This document shows positions 1 to 9,129 of a DNA stretch of 64,000 bases, one piece after another. Within the stretch, counting starts at the first letter, position 1. The number at the start of each line of letters is the position of its first letter. The position numbers and the translations under genes are program-made. The stretch covers positions 62,001 to 126,000 of the forward strand of contig RAZE01000004.1 of assembly GCA_003611955.1 (NCBI GenBank), in the 5' to 3' direction. The DNA is from a bacterium 1XD8-76. Lineage in GTDB: Bacteria > Bacillota > Clostridia > Lachnospirales > Lachnospiraceae. The notes under the pieces are model-generated. The model worked only from the letters and a program-made list of their open reading frames with translations. It was not told the origin of the DNA and searched no databases.

Positions 1-2
1 CT

Positions 3-98
3 TCCGCCGCCATGGACGGTATCAAGGCAGCGCAACAGATTGCGGCGCAGTACCACCCGGTACTTTCAGGCAGGGAAAACATGAGTGTAAAATTATAA
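3..98 (+). CDS. C-terminal tail of a truncated upstream gene
   Basis: An open frame enters from the left edge and ends at a TAA at 96-98, giving 31 residues (SAAMDGIKAA, then QQIAAQYHP and a short basic tail). The next gene's SD (AAAGGAGGAG) directly follows the stop, which is typical of an operon junction. The DGIKAA helix resembles the C-terminal helix of FAD-dependent oxidoreductases, but 31 residues are too few for an assignment. The gene start lies outside the window. Confidence 0.45.
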   Translation, partial: SAAMDGIKAAQQIAAQYHPVLSGRENMSVKL

Positions 99-112
99 AG
101 GAGGAGTATGTT

Positions 113-2338
113 ATGAAAAAGAAAAAAGCAAGAGGAATTCTCGCCGTATTATTAATCGTCTGTATGCTTGGCGGCTGTGGTCTGACGGATCTGTTTGACA
201 AAGATGCCGGGACAGACGAGTTTTTTGCGCCGGAGGAAGACACGGCGGAGGAAGAGACGGAAGAGTGGGAGGAAGAGACAACAGAAGAACGGACGGAGGA
301 ATCCTTTTCCCGGGCGGAAAATAACAGACCGTCTCTGCTTGGCATGAATACAGAGGAGGATGAGGCGATTTCCCCCAATGTCTCGCCCTACACAGTGGAA
401 GCGGATTTTAGCAACGTGGACAATTTCTGGCAGTTTTATATAGAGGATGAAATGGCACAGAAACTGGCGTCGAACGGGTTTGTGGTGGCAGAGAATGCCG
501 GATATGAGTTTTTTGAAGTATATGAATGGAACCGGTATTCGCTGATCCCCAATTTTGTGACGGTGGATTCCATGATGCACACCTATCATCTGTATTTCAG
601 TTATCTCATGAAAAACATCGAGAAGGATTATCTGGCGGATGCGCTCGGGGAACTCAGCTCCAGAATGGCGCGGGCCAGCGCGGAGCAGTATGAGACATTA
701 AAAGGAACGGAATGGGAAACGGCGGCGGCGCGCAATGTGGCGTTTTTCACTGTCGGGGCAAAACTTTTGGAGGCGGATGTCTCCGGATATGATTATGTGG
801 AAGACATGGTATCCCGGGAACTGGATGCGGTAAACAACGCCTCCGGTATTGCCGACTGTATGATCACCGGGAAACAGGAAGATTACAGCCAGTACATACC
901 GAGAGGCTATTACGAGGGGGATGCGCAGCTGGAGCAGTATTTTAAGGCGATGATGTGGTATGGAAGAATCCACTTTTCTCAGGAGGAGGAGGATCTGGAC
1001 CGGAGCGCGCTGTTAATTTCCCTGGCACTGACGCAGGATGAGCAAAATTATGAATTGTGGGAGAGTATTTACGCGGTGACTTCTTTCTTCGCCGGCGCAA
1101 GTGATGATTCGGGCGTCTGCGAGTATGTTCCCGTGATAGCGGAAGCTTATGGCGGAAGCGTTTCTGTCAGCAGTCTGGCGGGAAACGAGGAGGCTTTTGA
1201 TGCGTTTCGCGCGAAGACGGCTAAACTTGCGCCGCCTCAGATCAATTCGATTCCGATATGGGATGGGGAGAGCAATGTGATACCGGGTTTCCGCTTTATG
1301 GGCCAGCGCTTTACGATCGATGCGGCCATCATGCAGAAACTGATCTATCAGGAAGTAAAAGAAGACGCATCCGGGAACAGGCGGATGCTTCCGGATGCTC
1401 TCGATGTACCGGCGGCGCTGGGCAGTGATACGGCGCTTGGGATATTGGCCCAACAGGGGGATACCGGGTATGAGAATTTCTCGGAGAATATGGAAAAACT
1501 GCGGGAAAATCTGTCCGGTTCCAATAAGACGCTGTGGAGTGGCAGTCTTTATGCAAACTGGCTCCATACGCTCAGACCTTTGCTCGACAAAAAGGGGGAG
1601 GGGTATCCGTTTTTTATGCAGAATGAGGAGTGGGCAAAGAAAGATTTGGAATGTTTTGCGGGCAGTTTTACAGAGTTGAAACATGATACAGTTCTCTACA
1701 CAAAGCAGGTCATGGCGGAGATGGGCGGCGGCATGGAAGAGGAACCGGACGACAGGGGTTATGTGGAACCGGAACCGCTTGTCTTTTCCAGATTTCACCG
1801 CCTGGCAGTTTTGACGGCGGAGGGGCTGAAAAAGTATAATATGCTGGATTCTGCGGATGAAGAAAATCTGTTGAGACTGGCGGAGATGGCGGAAAAACTT
1901 CAGACAATATCCAACAAGGAACTGAAAGATGAAGTTTTATCGGACGAAGAATATGAGTTTATCAAAAGCTATGGCGGAAATCTGGAACATTTCTGGGTGG
2001 AGGCGGTGAAAAACGATTCCGGTGCGGAGGGCACACAGGAGGCTCCTGCCGCAGTTGTGGTGGATATCGCGACGGATCCGAACGGACAGGTGCTGGAGGT
2101 GGCGACCGGTCTCCCGTGCGCTATGTATGTGATAGTCAAAGTGGATGGAAAGGTCAAGATCGCGAGGGGCAGCGTGTATTCTTTCTATCAGTTCCCCTGG
2201 GATTTGAGTGACAGGCTCACCGATTCCAAATGGCGTTACATGATGGGATATCAGGCGGATGAAAACGGCAACCATATACCTTATGATGCGGAACTGCCGG
2301 TGAAACAGCCGGAATGGACACAGAGTTATCGATATTGA
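113..2338 (+). CDS. DUF3160 domain lipoprotein
   Basis: 741 aa. The N-terminus is a basic stretch, a hydrophobic helix and a lipobox (LGGC near residues 19-22), so the product should be a lipid-anchored surface protein. An acidic Glu/Thr linker (about residues 30-65) follows. From about residue 95 the protein matches DUF3160 (FWQFYIEDEMAQKL, then NFVTVDSMMHTYHLYF), a family of secreted proteins of unknown biochemical function; the domain seems to fill the rest of the chain. The start is supported by AAAGGAGGAG a few bases upstream. It lies 10 bases before a CapA-like gene and is probably co-transcribed with it, suggesting a shared envelope role (inference). Confidence 0.85.
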   Translation: MKKKKARGILAVLLIVCMLGGCGLTDLFDKDAGTDEFFAPEEDTAEEETEEWEEETTEERTEESFSRAENNRPSLLGMNTEEDEAISPNVSPYTVEADFSNVDNFWQFYIEDEMAQKLASNGFVVAENAGYEFFEVYEWNRYSLIPNFVTVDSMMHTYHLYFSYLMKNIEKDYLADALGELSSRMARASAEQYETLKGTEWETAAARNVAFFTVGAKLLEADVSGYDYVEDMVSRELDAVNNASGIADCMITGKQEDYSQYIPRGYYEGDAQLEQYFKAMMWYGRIHFSQEEEDLDRSALLISLALTQDEQNYELWESIYAVTSFFAGASDDSGVCEYVPVIAEAYGGSVSVSSLAGNEEAFDAFRAKTAKLAPPQINSIPIWDGESNVIPGFRFMGQRFTIDAAIMQKLIYQEVKEDASGNRRMLPDALDVPAALGSDTALGILAQQGDTGYENFSENMEKLRENLSGSNKTLWSGSLYANWLHTLRPLLDKKGEGYPFFMQNEEWAKKDLECFAGSFTELKHDTVLYTKQVMAEMGGGMEEEPDDRGYVEPEPLVFSRFHRLAVLTAEGLKKYNMLDSADEENLLRLAEMAEKLQTISNKELKDEVLSDEEYEFIKSYGGNLEHFWVEAVKNDSGAEGTQEAPAAVVVDIATDPNGQVLEVATGLPCAMYVIVKVDGKVKIARGSVYSFYQFPWDLSDRLTDSKWRYMMGYQADENGNHIPYDAELPVKQPEWTQSYRY

Positions 2339-2348
2339 GCGGAATAAG

Positions 2349-3776
2349 ATGAGCAGATATGTGAGAAGAACAATCTATACAATAATGGCGCTTGCAATAA
2401 CCGGCGCCGTTTTGTATGTTCTATGGGAGAGAGGGACTTTTCTGCCCCGGTGGATCGTCTGGGAGGAAGAGAATATCTCGGATGCTTCCGGCGATTATGA
2501 GATATCTCTTGCGGGTGGGAAGGTTTCTGTGGCTTACAGGGAAAGTAAAGTCTGGGATTCCCCGGAAAACGTGAAAGTGCAGCAGATTCTGGCCTGCGAT
2601 ATGGATTATGACGGCAGGGAGGAGCTGATTTTGCTCTGCTGGAAGCGGGGCCGTTTCGGGAAATATAAGCCCTTCTGGATCGAGGAGGACGAAAAAAACT
2701 GGTCTCAGCACATCTTTGTCTATGAGATGGAACACGATAAGGTCACGCCGAAGTGGATGTCCTCCTACATCGGGCAGGATGCGGCAGGGATGGCATTTGA
2801 CGAAAGGCTCTTTCTGACAGATCCCGATGGAGAGATCAGCTGTTGGCGCTGGAAAAGCTGGGGATTTGAGAGAGAGGAGGCGGAAGTTTCCTTTGTAGTC
2901 TTCGGGGACAATCTGATCCATGAGCCGATCTATACTTACGGCTTGAATCACCAGCAGGAGTTTGATTTTTTGTACGACAATGTCAGGGATATCATCTCAA
3001 AAAATGACATTTCTGTCATAAATCAGGAGACGCCGCTTGTGGATGATCCGAAGGAGTACGGCGGATATCCTGCATTCGGGACGCCGATCCAGGTCGGTGA
3101 GGCGATCGTGGACGCAGAGTTCGATGTCGTTACCTGCGCGACGAATCATGCACTTGACAGGGGAAGCAAAGGGATTCATACTACAAAGGAGTTCTTCACG
3201 GAGCATGATGTTCTGTGTCTGGGCATTCAGACTTCGGAGGAAGAGAGAAAACCCTTTGAGGTCATCATGCGGAACGATATGAAGTTTGCTCTGCTCAACT
3301 ATACCTACGGCATAAACGGTATTTCTCTGCCGGAAGAACATCCGCATATGGTGCATCTGTTGGGGGACGAGGCGCAGATCAGGGAGGATATCAGACGGGC
3401 AAAAGAGGAAGCGGATGCAGTGGTTGTCTTTGTCCACTGGGGAACGGAAAACGCTGAGGAGCCCGATGCGTTTCAGGAGAAATGGACCGATGTATTTCTG
3501 GATTGTCGGGTGGATGTAGTGGTGGGGACGCATCCCCATGTATTGCAGCCTTACGAGGTGCTGGAAGGCAAAGAAGGACACAGGATGCTGGTGTATTATT
3601 CCATCGGGAATTTTGTCAGCGCTCAGCCGGAAAAATCCTGCGTGAAGGGCGGGATGGCTCACTTTACGATTGCGTCTGTGCCGGGCGGAGCTAAAGTGAC
3701 GGAGTATGGCCTTTCGCCGCTTGTGATCCACTGGCAGAAGGGCGGAAAGTATGCGCCGGTTTTTGGGGAAGAGTGA
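2349..3776 (+). CDS. Membrane-anchored CapA-type metallophosphoesterase-fold protein
   Basis: 475 aa. One N-terminal transmembrane segment (about residues 7-26) is followed by a roughly 150-residue extracytoplasmic region containing DMDYDGREELILL, which resembles an FG-GAP/VCBS-like calcium-binding strand. The C-terminal two thirds are a PGA_cap (CapA) domain: VVFGDNLIH, INQETPL, CATNHALDRG, FVHWGTEN, VVGTHPHVLQP and YYSIGNFV carry the expected metal and substrate residues. Family members are linked to poly-gamma-glutamate capsule synthesis, but most standalone CapA proteins have no proven substrate, and no capB/capC is present. Its stop overlaps a possible GTG start of proB, so the two are probably co-transcribed. 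Confidence 0.85.
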   Translation: MSRYVRRTIYTIMALAITGAVLYVLWERGTFLPRWIVWEEENISDASGDYEISLAGGKVSVAYRESKVWDSPENVKVQQILACDMDYDGREELILLCWKRGRFGKYKPFWIEEDEKNWSQHIFVYEMEHDKVTPKWMSSYIGQDAAGMAFDERLFLTDPDGEISCWRWKSWGFEREEAEVSFVVFGDNLIHEPIYTYGLNHQQEFDFLYDNVRDIISKNDISVINQETPLVDDPKEYGGYPAFGTPIQVGEAIVDAEFDVVTCATNHALDRGSKGIHTTKEFFTEHDVLCLGIQTSEEERKPFEVIMRNDMKFALLNYTYGINGISLPEEHPHMVHLLGDEAQIREDIRRAKEEADAVVVFVHWGTENAEEPDAFQEKWTDVFLDCRVDVVVGTHPHVLQPYEVLEGKEGHRMLVYYSIGNFVSAQPEKSCVKGGMAHFTIASVPGGAKVTEYGLSPLVIHWQKGGKYAPVFGEE

Positions 3777-3805
3777 GAAAAGGAAACGGAAAGGCAGAAT
3801 ATAAT

Positions 3806-4675
3806 ATGGAAAACAAAAGAGCATTTTTAAAGGATAAAAAGAGGATCGTGATCAAGATCGGTTCCTCCTCTCTGCAGCATCCGGAGACAGGGGATCTGGA
3901 TTACACGAAACTGGATGTGCTGGTGCGGGAGATCTGTAATCTGCGCAATATGGGGAAGGATGTGGTGCTGGTGACCTCCGGTGCGATCTCCGTGGGCAGG
4001 AAAGCGGTGCATATCACAGAGATCGACGGGGAGGACGAGGATCACTGTATCGCGGTCAAACAGGCGTGCGCGGCGGTGGGACAGGCAAGACTGATGATGA
4101 TCTATCAGAAGATCTTTGCCGAGTACAATCAGATGACGGCGCAGATTTTGATGACGAAAAATACGATTGTGGACAATTTAAACCGCTATAACGCTCAGAA
4201 TACGTTCCGGGAGCTTTTAAATCTGGGGGTGGTGCCAATCGTCAATGAGAACGATACGGTGGCGACCTATGAGATTGAGATCGGGGACAATGATACGCTC
4301 TCCGCTATCGTGGCGGCGCTGATCGATGCGGATCTTCTGATATTGTTGTCCGATATCGACGGGCTTTACACCGATGATCCCCGCACCAATCCCGATGCGG
4401 AGTTTGTGGAGGAAGTGGATCAGCTTGACAAAGAGACCATGCAGATGGGGAAAGCTTCCACCGGCAGCGCAAGCGGTACGGGCGGCATGAATACAAAACT
4501 GCTGGCGGCAAAGATCGCCACCAAATCGGGGATCGATATGCTGATCGCCAACAGCAAGGATATCAAAGTCATCCACAGGCTGGTTGCCGGGGCGCAGATC
4601 GGGACGCTGTTCCGCACGTCCGGGTACGATAAAAAGTTTGACCTGCCGCTGTTTGTGGAGAGAATGCACAGGTAG
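3806..4675 (+). CDS. proB: Glutamate 5-kinase
   Basis: Phosphorylates glutamate to gamma-glutamyl phosphate, the first step of proline synthesis. The amino-acid-kinase fold is complete: IKIGSSSL near the N-terminus, VTSGAISVG, VNENDTV, IGDNDTLSAIVAALIDADLL, LLSDIDGLYTDDPR and GTGGMNTKL. At 289 aa it is about 80 residues shorter than the E. coli enzyme because the C-terminal PUA domain is absent, a form common in Clostridia. I chose ATG 3806 because the family starts just before the GSSSL loop; a GTG at 3773 overlapping the previous stop would add 11 residues. Its partner proA lies 1.8 kb downstream with two other genes between. Confidence 0.93.
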   Translation: MENKRAFLKDKKRIVIKIGSSSLQHPETGDLDYTKLDVLVREICNLRNMGKDVVLVTSGAISVGRKAVHITEIDGEDEDHCIAVKQACAAVGQARLMMIYQKIFAEYNQMTAQILMTKNTIVDNLNRYNAQNTFRELLNLGVVPIVNENDTVATYEIEIGDNDTLSAIVAALIDADLLILLSDIDGLYTDDPRTNPDAEFVEEVDQLDKETMQMGKASTGSASGTGGMNTKLLAAKIATKSGIDMLIANSKDIKVIHRLVAGAQIGTLFRTSGYDKKFDLPLFVERMHR

Positions 4676-4699
4676 TATCCTGCAGAAATGAAGGGTGAG

Positions 4700-5332
4700 A
4701 TGGAAGAGCAAAAAGAACGGAAAACCAGGCTGCGCAGACAGATTTTGAAAGAGCGGAACAATATACCCGAAGAGATAAGACGCGGGATGGACAGGCAGAT
4801 TTTGGACAGGCTTATGCAATTTGATGAGGAAAACCCCTGCCCTGTATATTTATGTTATGCCAACTATAAAAGCGAGGTTTCCACAAAAGAATTTATGCTC
4901 TGGTGTCTTCACCAGGGGAAAATAGTTTTTGTTCCGAAGGTAAAAACAGAGGAGAAACCGGCGGAGATGGAATTTTATCGGATCCATGCCTGGGAAGAGC
5001 TGAAAACAGGTTATCAGGGGATTTTGGAACCGGAGCCCCTGCCGGAGAGGGCGTTTTTTAAATGGCTCGCGGAAACAGAAAAAAAAGCCGGGGAGGGAGC
5101 GGAAAGGATTCATCTGCGGATGTTGCTTCCCGGGGCGGTTTTTGATAAAAAAGGGAACCGGATCGGCTATGGCGGCGGCTTCTATGACAGATGGCTCGCC
5201 GGATGGGAGCATTTGGCCGATGGAAAGCCGGTGGTGCTGGAAAAGATCGGACTTGCCTATGAGATGCAGGTCGTGGAAACGTTGCCGGCAGAGTGCTTTG
5301 ACAAAAAAGTGGATCGTGTGATTACGGAATAA
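4700..5332 (+). CDS. 5-formyltetrahydrofolate cyclo-ligase family protein
   Basis: About 210 aa. Converts 5-formyl-THF to 5,10-methenyl-THF using ATP. Family signatures are the N-terminal basic helix (RLRRQILKERNNI), YLCYANYKSEVST for substrate binding, and the C-terminal ATP loop (LPGAVFDKKGNRIGYGGGFYDRWL read over about residues 150-172). Two starts are possible: ATG 4688 has no SD, while ATG 4700 has AAGGGTG a few bases before it and is preferred. It lies 24 bases after proB and 10 bases before the next gene, so it sits inside the proB operon; a direct link to proline synthesis is not implied. Confidence 0.9.
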   Translation: MEEQKERKTRLRRQILKERNNIPEEIRRGMDRQILDRLMQFDEENPCPVYLCYANYKSEVSTKEFMLWCLHQGKIVFVPKVKTEEKPAEMEFYRIHAWEELKTGYQGILEPEPLPERAFFKWLAETEKKAGEGAERIHLRMLLPGAVFDKKGNRIGYGGGFYDRWLAGWEHLADGKPVVLEKIGLAYEMQVVETLPAECFDKKVDRVITE

Positions 5333-5342
5333 GGCGGATATT

Positions 5343-6431
5343 ATGATCGATACCATTTATTTTTTCGCATCCAAAACAGATATATGCAATATTTTTCACG
5401 AGATAGAACAACAGTTCGACATCAAATACTGCATGACGGAAGCAGATAGGGAAGCCGGCAGAGGTGAGATGCCCCAAATGGAGTTTGATACCATTGATGA
5501 GATCGCGGACGACTGTCATGCCGCTCATTCTATTCAACCGTTTTATCTGATCGCGCCGAAAACGCAGACGATGAAGAGATACCGGCAGGCGTTAAAAGAC
5601 AGGGATGATATCGAGAGATATCGGATGATCTATACGGAAAACGGAAACAGCGTGATGTTAAAAGGAATGCGAAAACATGAGGATTTGACATACGATTATT
5701 ATATCCACATTGCCAGAAACCTCGAGACGGAATTTTCCGGTGAACTGTTCAAAAAACTTGTGCGGGAAGTAAAGAAAAACTGTGTGAGGATAAAGTATAA
5801 TACCCCGATCTATATCGGAAAGGACATGTACCGGAGCAAAGAGGAATTTGTCTTTTCCGGCGAGAGATGCGGATGTTTTACTCTGACAGAGACAGATGAA
5901 GTGAAGGAGTGGTACAGAAGCCCGAAAGTCAGGGAGTTTGCGGATAAGCCCTTTGAGGAACAGCTTTTCTTTCTGCGGGATGTGTTTTGCGGAAAGGAAC
6001 TGAAAGATTACAGGGATGAGGAGAAAAACTTCACGGAAGATTATCAGAACTACAGGGTGGCGATGTCCGGGCTCTGGGACATCAGGGACCTGTCACGTTT
6101 CAAAAACGTGTTTGAGTTGTTCAACGATGAGACCAGGGTACCGTCCCCCATGGCGATGACCGCTATGGAGTATCTGTGCGAGGCGTGTGTTTACGCGGCA
6201 TCCCGGCAGAAACCGGATGGGATCGGGATTTTGCTGGAGTATTTACATGATATACCGGAAAAAGGGTATCATTGCGGCTGTGAAGGGATCGTTCGGATTT
6301 TGTCAAAGAAAAAATATCGCGAGAGGTTTCAGGAAAGCCTTGCAGGTGCGTCGGAGGATACACAGGTGTTGGTAAAAAAGATCCTGTCCGGGATAAAGGG
6401 AGACGGCGCAATAGCTGCAGCGCCCCTGTAA
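5343..6431 (+). CDS. Hypothetical protein of the proB-proA operon
   Basis: 362 aa, not recognised. No signal peptide or membrane segment is visible, so it is probably cytoplasmic. The N-terminal half is mixed alpha/beta with YFFASKTDICNIF and a middle segment with several aromatic residues (IKYNTPIYIGKDMYRSKEEF); the C-terminal half is mainly helical and ends in a lysine-rich stretch (VRILSKKKYRERF). Cysteines are frequent (CMTEA, CGCFTLT, YLCEACVYA, YHCGCEGI) but form no standard metal motif. The start follows AAGGCGG. Its place between the folate gene and proA suggests co-expression with proline synthesis; no function can be assigned. Confidence 0.75.
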   Translation: MIDTIYFFASKTDICNIFHEIEQQFDIKYCMTEADREAGRGEMPQMEFDTIDEIADDCHAAHSIQPFYLIAPKTQTMKRYRQALKDRDDIERYRMIYTENGNSVMLKGMRKHEDLTYDYYIHIARNLETEFSGELFKKLVREVKKNCVRIKYNTPIYIGKDMYRSKEEFVFSGERCGCFTLTETDEVKEWYRSPKVREFADKPFEEQLFFLRDVFCGKELKDYRDEEKNFTEDYQNYRVAMSGLWDIRDLSRFKNVFELFNDETRVPSPMAMTAMEYLCEACVYAASRQKPDGIGILLEYLHDIPEKGYHCGCEGIVRILSKKKYRERFQESLAGASEDTQVLVKKILSGIKGDGAIAAAPL

Positions 6432-6473
6432 AAATGGTTTTATAATAAGAGCAATGCGGAAAGGAAGAAAAAT

Positions 6474-7718
6474 ATGAATCTGGAACAACTTTGTAAAAAC
6501 GCGGCGGCTGTAAAATATGAGATGCAGACGTTATCCACGGAAAAAAAGAATCAGGTGCTCTGCCGGTGCGCGGAGGCGTTGGTCCGGCGACAGGGAGAAA
6601 TCCTGGAGGCAAATGAAAAAGATATGCTGAGAGCGGCGCAGAAGGGAATGCCTCAGGGATTGCAGGACCGGCTTAAGCTGAATGCAGTCCGCATCGAAGG
6701 TATGGCGGAAGGGCTTAATCAGATCGCGGCGCTGCCCGATCCGGTGGGAGAGGTTATGGAACAGTTTGACCGCCCGAACGGGCTTCACATTGAAAAATGC
6801 CGTGTGCCCATTGGTGTGATCGGCATTATCTACGAGGCCCGCCCCAATGTGACGGCGGATGCCTTCGGGCTCTGTTTTAAAACAGGAAATGTGGTGATCT
6901 TAAAGGGCGGGAGCGATGCGTTCTGTTCCAATCAAAAGATCGTGGAGGTGCTGCGGGGTGTGCTCATGGATAACGGGATATCCGCCGATGTCCTGTCCAT
7001 GATAGAGGATACCAGCAGGGAGACGGCGGCGGAATTTATGAAGATGCATAAATTTGTAAATCTTCTGATCCCCAGAGGAGGCGCCGGACTGATCCGCAGC
7101 GTGGTGGAAAACAGTACGATCCCGGTGATCGAGACAGGAACCGGAAACTGTCATATTTATGTGGATGAGGAGGCGGATATCGATATGGCGGTATCCATCA
7201 TTTTCAACGCGAAAACCCAGCGGATCGGCGTCTGCAACGCCTGTGAATCCCTGGTGGTCCATGAAAAGGTAAAAGATGCCCTGCTGCCGAAACTGGCGGA
7301 AAGGCTCAGGGAGAAGCAGGTGGAGATCAGGGGCGACGAGCAGGTATGCGCGGTACTTTCTGACTGTGTGCCTGCCACGAAGGAGGATTACGGGACGGAA
7401 TATCTGGATTATATCCTTTCCATAAAGACAGCGGGTTCCGTGGAGGAAGCCATCGCTCATATCAACCGTTATAATACCGGACATTCCGAGGCGATCATCA
7501 CCGAAAATAAGGCCCATGCGGAGAAGTTTCTGCGGGAGGTGGACGCCGCCTGCGTGTATGTGAATGCATCCACAAGATTTACGGACGGATTTGAGTTCGG
7601 CTTCGGCGCGGAGATCGGCATCAGCACCCAGATGCTTCATGCAAGAGGGCCTATGGGGCTGAAGGAACTGACAAGCTACAAATATCAGGTTTACGGAAAC
7701 GGCCAAATACGGTGCTGA
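6474..7718 (+). CDS. proA: Gamma-glutamyl phosphate reductase
   Basis: 414 aa, full family length. Reduces gamma-glutamyl phosphate to glutamate-5-semialdehyde with NADPH, the step after ProB. The aldehyde-dehydrogenase fold is clear: [18 protein letters not shown] in the cofactor domain, [40 protein letters not shown], and the catalytic cysteine in [14 protein letters not shown]-terminal signatures [20 protein letters not shown] are intact. AAAGGAAG precedes the ATG. A TATAAT lies just upstream (about 6440) but has no convincing -35, so transcription probably comes from the proB side. Confidence 0.97.
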   Translation: MNLEQLCKNAAAVKYEMQTLSTEKKNQVLCRCAEALVRRQGEILEANEKDMLRAAQKGMPQGLQDRLKLNAVRIEGMAEGLNQIAALPDPVGEVMEQFDRPNGLHIEKCRVPIGVIGIIYEARPNVTADAFGLCFKTGNVVILKGGSDAFCSNQKIVEVLRGVLMDNGISADVLSMIEDTSRETAAEFMKMHKFVNLLIPRGGAGLIRSVVENSTIPVIETGTGNCHIYVDEEADIDMAVSIIFNAKTQRIGVCNACESLVVHEKVKDALLPKLAERLREKQVEIRGDEQVCAVLSDCVPATKEDYGTEYLDYILSIKTAGSVEEAIAHINRYNTGHSEAIITENKAHAEKFLREVDAACVYVNASTRFTDGFEFGFGAEIGISTQMLHARGPMGLKELTSYKYQVYGNGQIRC

Positions 7719-7739
7719 GGATAAGCGGAGGTGCGGAGT

Positions 7740-8300
7740 ATGAGCGAAATGTTACAGTTTGCGGACAGAGAAGAATTCAGAAAATGGCTTTCCGATCACT
7801 GCCTCTCAGAGGAAGGCGTCTGGCTTTTATTCGGAAAAGCCGGCGGACCGAAAACAGTAAAAGCGGGGGAAGCGCTGGAGGAGGCGCTCTGTTTTGGCTG
7901 GATAGACGGCCAGATGCAAAGCATTGACGATAAGACATACAAAAAATATTTTTCCATGCGCCGGGAGAAAAGCAAGTGGTCGGAGAAAAATAAAAAGTTG
8001 GTGAAGCAGCTTGAAGAACAGGGAATCATGACCGATTTCGGAAGAAAGAAGATAGAGGAAGCGAAGAAAAACGGCCAGTGGCACGCCAAAAATTCCATGG
8101 TTGTCACAGAGGAACAGATTGCCATGCTCTCCGAACTGCTGAAAGAATATGAGCCGGCCTGTACCAATTTTCAGGCGATGTCCCCGTCGGTGAAGAGGAC
8201 TTACACCCGGGCGTATCTGGACGCAAAGACAGATGCCGGACGGGAAAAACGAATCGCCTGGATGGTGGAGAGACTAAATAAAAATCTGAAACCGATGTGA
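7740..8300 (+). CDS. YdeI/OmpD-associated-type protein
   Basis: 186 aa soluble protein. It matches the YdeI/OmdA family: EFRKWLSDH, VWLLFGKAGG, EALEEALCFGWIDGQM, KKYFSMRREKSKWSEKNK and KKIEEAKKNGQW are all characteristic. Family members are implicated loosely in resistance to antimicrobial peptides or bacteriocins, but no activity is established. ATG 7740 was chosen because GGAGG lies at 7727-7731 with ideal spacing; the in-frame GTG at 7731 overlaps that SD. It begins about 20 bases after proA and may be read from the same transcript, at the front of a small block of accessory-type genes. Confidence 0.82.
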   Translation: MSEMLQFADREEFRKWLSDHCLSEEGVWLLFGKAGGPKTVKAGEALEEALCFGWIDGQMQSIDDKTYKKYFSMRREKSKWSEKNKKLVKQLEEQGIMTDFGRKKIEEAKKNGQWHAKNSMVVTEEQIAMLSELLKEYEPACTNFQAMSPSVKRTYTRAYLDAKTDAGREKRIAWMVERLNKNLKPM

Positions 8301-8333
8301 CAGACATGGATGCTCCATCGGACAGGAGATGAT

Positions 8334-9110
8334 ATGACGGAAGATAAAAGATATCCTCTGGAAGATATGGAAGAAAACCGGCGCTATTTCGGGGAGATCA
8401 CAGATCTTTTGCTCTCACGCGAGAAAGAGACAAACGGTTTCGGCACCTTGCAGGAAAAGACGATCCACGAGGTGATCAAGGATTTTTACTGTTACGACCA
8501 TGACTTTCAGGAACAGAAAAGAGGGCGTTACATAGTGGACATCGCCGTGGACCATGAGATCTGGGAGATCCAGACAAAGGCTTTTCACAGACTTCGCGGA
8601 AAACTGGCTGCCTTTTTAAAAGCGTATCATGTGACGGTGATCTATCCGGTGGCGGTGGAAAAAAAGATATACTGGCTGGATCAGGAGACAGGAGCCATCA
8701 CAGGGGGCAGGCGCTCTCCGAGAAAGGGAAGCGCATACGATGTGTTCCATGAGCTCTACGCGATCCGCCCGTACCTGCGAGATCCCAACCTTTCGCTTCA
8801 TATTGTCCTGATGGATATGGAGGAGTATAAACTGTTAAACGGCTGGAGCAGGGATAAAAAGAGAGGGGCTTCGCGGTATGACCGCCTGCCGGGGAAGCTG
8901 CGGGATATTGTGCGGATCGAGAGTATCAGCGACTATGCCTGTTTTCTGCCGGAGGAACTTCCGGAAGAGTTTACTTCCGGAGATCTGGCAAAATGCGCCC
9001 ATATTCCGAGAGGCACGGCGCAGACCTGCCTGCTGATCCTGCGGGATTTAGGCGTTGCAGAACTGATCGGGAAGAAAGGACGGTCGAATCTGCATCGGAG
9101 AAAGCGCTAA
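8334..9110 (+). CDS. Hypothetical protein with nuclease-like core and C-terminal winged helix
   Basis: 258 aa. ATG 8334 is preceded by AGGAG at 8324-8328. The N-terminal half resembles a PD-(D/E)XK fold: LQEKTIHEVIKDFY, then GRYIVDIAVDHEIWEIQTKAF with Asp and Glu spaced as in D-x(n)-E-x-Q/K catalytic cores, then a helix and the strand VTVIYPVAVE. The C-terminal 60 residues (FTSGDLAKCAHIPRGTAQTCLLILRDLG split over about 215-243) look like a winged helix-turn-helix. A DNA-binding or DNA-cutting role is inference only. It sits between the YdeI-like and Nudix genes. Confidence 0.6.
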   Translation: MTEDKRYPLEDMEENRRYFGEITDLLLSREKETNGFGTLQEKTIHEVIKDFYCYDHDFQEQKRGRYIVDIAVDHEIWEIQTKAFHRLRGKLAAFLKAYHVTVIYPVAVEKKIYWLDQETGAITGGRRSPRKGSAYDVFHELYAIRPYLRDPNLSLHIVLMDMEEYKLLNGWSRDKKRGASRYDRLPGKLRDIVRIESISDYACFLPEELPEEFTSGDLAKCAHIPRGTAQTCLLILRDLGVAELIGKKGRSNLHRRKR

Positions 9111-9129
9111 AACAGAGGAGAAAGAGGAC

